Source: Paenibacillus glycinis (GTDB lineage: Bacteria; Bacillota; Bacilli; Paenibacillales; Paenibacillaceae). From it: a stretch of DNA of 64,000 nt. Positions 61,567 to 64,000 of this stretch are shown piece after piece. The notes beneath the pieces are model-generated. The model was given only the letters and a program-made list of their open reading frames with translations, was not told the origin of the DNA and ran no database searches. The position numbers and the translations under genes were made by a program. The stretch's first letter is position 1. Each line of letters begins with the position of its first letter. The DNA lies in the NCBI RefSeq assembly GCF_009909185.1, contig NZ_JAAAMV010000006.1, positions 1-64,000 of the forward strand, written 5' to 3'.

Positions 61567-61929
61567 TCAGATCGGCTCCGAGAAATGCCAGCATACTCCC
61601 GCCGGATCGATCAGATGCACCTCGCGCTTGCCCCATGGGTAGACCGTCGGTTCCTTCGCCCGCATGTCGGCGTATGCCCCGCTTCGCTGCATCGTTTGCA
61701 TGCGGACCCACCAGCCGTCCAGATCTTCTACGGCCAGCTCCAGCATGAATTGATCCTGGAACGATTGATCGTGGAAATTCTGCAGGAAGAACTCTTGCTC
61801 GCCGATGCGGAACAGGCAGAGCGAGCCGTCGGCGTACGTCTTGCGGAAACCTAGCTCCTCGAAGAACCGCTGCGCCAGCTCGTAATCCGCGCCCGACGGA
61901 ACGAACGGTCTCAGCTTAAGCGCGTTCAT
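61567..61929 (-). CDS. VOC/glyoxalase-family protein
   Basis: A 120-residue VOC-fold protein (LRPFVPSGADYELAQRFFEE, LCLFRIGEQEFFLQNFH, LELAVEDLDGWWVRM, REVHLIDPAGVCWHF). The usual metal ligands are not all clear, so it may be a binding or resistance-like protein rather than an enzyme. ATG 61929 follows GGAGGCGGAGG and overlaps the esterase gene's 3' end by 14 bases, so the pair is one operon. Confidence 0.75.
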   Translation of the reverse strand: MNALKLRPFVPSGADYELAQRFFEELGFRKTYADGSLCLFRIGEQEFFLQNFHDQSFQDQFMLELAVEDLDGWWVRMQTMQRSGAYADMRAKEPTVYPWGKREVHLIDPAGVCWHFSEPI

Positions 61930-62953
61930 CCTCCGCCTCCCTGGATGGCCAGATCCCGCCGAACCAATCGAAAGCGAGCCTGCCCGAGATCTCGTGATCG
62001 CCCTCGAAGCGATCGTAAGCCAATTGCGGCTCCGCGGCCAGCAGCGCATAGATCGCCTTGAGCTTGTCGTACGCCTCGTCGACGGCGTGCAGCGGGAAGA
62101 TCGGATCCCGCGTGCCCGCTTCGATCAGCAGCGGCCGAGGCGCGATCAAGCCGAGCAGATCGGGCATTTCCGCAAGCCGCGACAGGCCGGGAACGAAATT
62201 GTCGATGCAGTGCGGAACCGCGAGGATGCTCGCCTGAAAGGTATTCGCGAAGCCGCTCACGACGGCGGCCTTGATCCGCTCGTCGACCGCCGCCGCGAAC
62301 GAAGCGACCAAGCCGCCGCCGGATATGCCCATGCAGCCGATCCGGTTCGCGTCCACGTCCCCGCGCGCGAGCAGGTAATCCACGCATCGGAGCGCCTCGA
62401 ATACGCGGTGGCCGGCCATCGTCTGCCCCATCGCCAGCAAATTCGTCGACAGCCGGTAGCAAGAGTCCCCGCGCTCGGCGTCCTCGGCAAGCTTGCGGTC
62501 GCCGAACCCGAGCAGCTCGGGCGCGACAACGAGATGCCCGCGAAGCGCCAGCTCGACGGCAAAATTTTTCTGGTAGCCGCTATCGCCGGTTTTGTCCGTG
62601 CCGTCCGGATTCAACCCGACGAGATCGCGGCTGCCGTACCCGTGTCCGTGCAGGGCGATGACCGCCCCGCGTTCCCGGTCATGAGCTTTCGGCACGAGGA
62701 CGTACACGGGCATCGTCAGCGTGCCGAACGTTGCGATGCTCACCCGCTGCCGCGTATAGCCGCCGCAATCCACGGATTCCAGCAGGACGGGAGACAGCTC
62801 GCGGCGATCGGCCGGCACGGCGAGCAGCGCGATGAAACTTTGCCGCAGCCGCTCCTGCCAAGATTTCCACTCTTCCCGGGTTTCGGCTTCGAAGCGTTCG
62901 GCCGGCGGAACGCTTTCATGGAGATGTTTCAAGTAATCGTCGGGATGCCACAT
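61916..62953 (-). CDS. Alpha/beta hydrolase (acetyl-xylan-esterase-like)
   Basis: A 345-residue alpha/beta hydrolase. The nucleophile elbow is MGISGGG (Ser near residue 217), the acid is in AGTRDPIF and the His in FEGDHEISG; GHGYGSRDLV forms the oxyanion strand. This resembles acetyl-xylan esterase and related large hydrolases of sugar-ester clusters. ATG 62953 follows AAGGAGG. It lies beside a sugar-transport binding protein, suggesting polysaccharide ester cleavage (inference). Confidence 0.82.
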   Translation of the reverse strand: MWHPDDYLKHLHESVPPAERFEAETREEWKSWQERLRQSFIALLAVPADRRELSPVLLESVDCGGYTRQRVSIATFGTLTMPVYVLVPKAHDRERGAVIALHGHGYGSRDLVGLNPDGTDKTGDSGYQKNFAVELALRGHLVVAPELLGFGDRKLAEDAERGDSCYRLSTNLLAMGQTMAGHRVFEALRCVDYLLARGDVDANRIGCMGISGGGLVASFAAAVDERIKAAVVSGFANTFQASILAVPHCIDNFVPGLSRLAEMPDLLGLIAPRPLLIEAGTRDPIFPLHAVDEAYDKLKAIYALLAAEPQLAYDRFEGDHEISGRLAFDWFGGIWPSREAEDERA

Positions 62954-63043
62954 CGCGTGATTCCTCCTTGGACGCGCAAATGCGCGTTTGCGTTATGTAG
63001 CTTGTTCGCGGCCGGCGGCCGAACTCCTTCCCCATGACGGGAA

Positions 63044-63085
63044 TAAAAAGAGCCTTCCCCGGCCGTTGCGCCGGGGAAGGCCTCT
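63044..63085 (-). terminator. Terminator of the solute-binding protein gene
   Basis: On the minus strand AGGCCTTCCCCGGC ... GCCGGGGAAGGCT is followed by CTTTTTATT, 15 bp after the stop. Confidence 0.85.
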
Positions 63086-63098
63086 CGCGGACCGCTCG

Positions 63099-64000
63099 TT
63101 ATTGAACGGTCTTGTTATAGGTCGCGATTTTCTCCGTGATCGCTTTGGCCGCGTCGTCGAGCGCCGCCTTCGGATCCTTCTGTCCGCCGAACGCTTCCTC
63201 GATGGCGCCTTCCACGATTTGCCGCGCTTCCGGGAACACGCCCATGACGGCGCCCTGCGTCGCCGGGCTCAGCTTCGTCGCGTGCAGCTGGTCGACGGCC
63301 GTCTTGAACTGCGGATAGGCCGCCATGTTGTCCTTGACGATCTGCTCGTCGTAGGCTTTCTTCGTGATCGGGAAGTAACCCGTGTTGATATGCCACTTGG
63401 CCTGCGTGTCCGGCTGCGCCAAGTACTTGATGAATTCCCAAGCTGCCTTCTGCTCGTCGGCCGGCTTGTTGTTCATGATCCACAGGCTCGCGCCGCCGAC
63501 GACGACGCCGCCGTCCCCTGCGCCTTCCGGCTTCGGCAGGAACGCCGTGCCGACTTCGAACTTGCCCTTCGCGCCGTCGACGATGCCGCGCAGCGATGCC
63601 GTGGAATCCAGCGTCATGCCGATTTGGCCGGCCAGGAACGCTTTTTTGGTGTCATCGGTTTTGCGGCCCAGGTTAAGCGCGACTTTGCTGTCGACCAGGT
63701 CCTTCCACCACGTCAGGGTCTTCACGCCCGCATCGGCGTTCACGAGCGATTCGGTCGCCGTATCCGTCCGGCCGTTGCCGTTATTGTCGTACTCCGCCCC
63801 TTGATTGGCGAAGAACTGCTCCATAAACCAGCCGTAGATCGCGAACGAAGCGCCCGTCTTGCCGTCCTTCGTCAGCGCCTTGGCGGCGTTCTTCACTTCC
63901 TCGTACGTCGCGGGCGGTTTCTCCGGATCGAGGCCTGCCGCCTTGAACATGTCCTTGTTGTAATAGAGGATCGGATTGGACGTATTGAACGGCATGGAAT
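63099..64000 (-). CDS. Sugar ABC transporter solute-binding protein, C-terminal part
   Basis: The visible C-terminal 300 residues belong to an extracellular solute-binding protein of family 1 (UgpB/sugar type): NPILYYNKDMFKAAGLDPEK, ASFAIYGWFMEQFFANQGAE, FLAGQIGMTLDSTASLR, KAAWEFIKYLAQPDTQAKWH and TGYFPITKKAYDE. The 5' part lies beyond the window. Its sugar is unknown, but glycerol-phosphate or oligosaccharide binding is usual for this group. Confidence 0.9.
   Translation of the reverse strand, partial: SMPFNTSNPILYYNKDMFKAAGLDPEKPPATYEEVKNAAKALTKDGKTGASFAIYGWFMEQFFANQGAEYDNNGNGRTDTATESLVNADAGVKTLTWWKDLVDSKVALNLGRKTDDTKKAFLAGQIGMTLDSTASLRGIVDGAKGKFEVGTAFLPKPEGAGDGGVVVGGASLWIMNNKPADEQKAAWEFIKYLAQPDTQAKWHINTGYFPITKKAYDEQIVKDNMAAYPQFKTAVDQLHATKLSPATQGAVMGVFPEARQIVEGAIEEAFGGQKDPKAALDDAAKAITEKIATYNKTVQ

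Overview
The window looks like chromosomal DNA from a high-GC spore-forming Firmicute of the Paenibacillaceae (Paenibacillus/Cohnella type). The support is a 16S rRNA 5' end of Firmicute type, Bacillus-like gene neighbourhoods (ygxA/ygzB/perR, gatCAB, ydcC-alr-ndoAI-ndoA), S-layer-homology proteins, copper-amine-oxidase-type stalk domains, a Trp T-box, Fur and ArgR boxes of Bacillus type, and strong Shine-Dalgarno sites, with GTG/TTG starts common. The genus is an inference; no database was consulted.

Layout. 1-400: the start of a 16S gene leaving the window to the left, with two tandem rRNA promoters. 0.4-9.5 kb: ygxA, ygzB, a GH18 glycosidase, perR, a membrane/DUF4097 protein, and gatCAB. 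9.7-13.4 kb: a broken S-layer/fibronectin-like gene, a secreted repeat protein and a small conserved protein. 13.7-19.7 kb: a six-gene uronate operon (uxuA, a sugar isomerase-like protein, two Gfo/Idh/MocA oxidoreductases, an AraC regulator, a uxuB-like SDR). Then an M24 peptidase and a nucleobase permease. 22.8-29.0 kb: a Tad-like secretion/pilus operon with four small membrane-anchored proteins, preceded by two bactofilin-like genes. 30.7-34.4 kb: ndoA, ndoAI, alr, ydcC. 35.3-38.9 kb: a Fur-regulated haem/iron uptake operon. 39-41.6 kb: an ArgR-boxed carbamoyltransferase and a T-box trpS. 41.7-49.1 kb: small metabolic genes, a MurG paralogue, chorismate mutase, an AraC regulator and an ADP-ribosylglycohydrolase. 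49.2-51.8 kb: a divergent pair of COG0523 metal GTPases. 52-54.3 kb: an MFS transporter and sdpRI. 54.5-64 kb: uxaC with a divergent AraC regulator, a phosphodiester glycosidase-like protein, a large beta-helix/PKD/SLH cell-surface protein, an esterase-like hydrolase with a VOC protein, and the C-terminal part of a sugar ABC binding protein.

How the genes fit together. uxaC, uxuA and the uxuB-like SDR together cover conversion of glucuronate/galacturonate through fructuronate to mannonate and 2-keto-3-deoxygluconate. The beta-helix surface protein, esterase and ABC binding protein fit a plant cell-wall polysaccharide lifestyle. The haem operon pairs import (binding protein, permease, ATPase) with an IsdG-type haem-degrading enzyme.

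The least ordinary parts are: the Tad-like operon, which has no visible prepilin peptidase or canonical Flp pilin, and whose leader carries an intrinsic terminator just before the ribosome binding site; a similar leader on alr; three helically phased ARG boxes; and the multiply frameshifted S-layer gene. No CRISPR array, insertion sequence, prophage or tRNA gene was seen.
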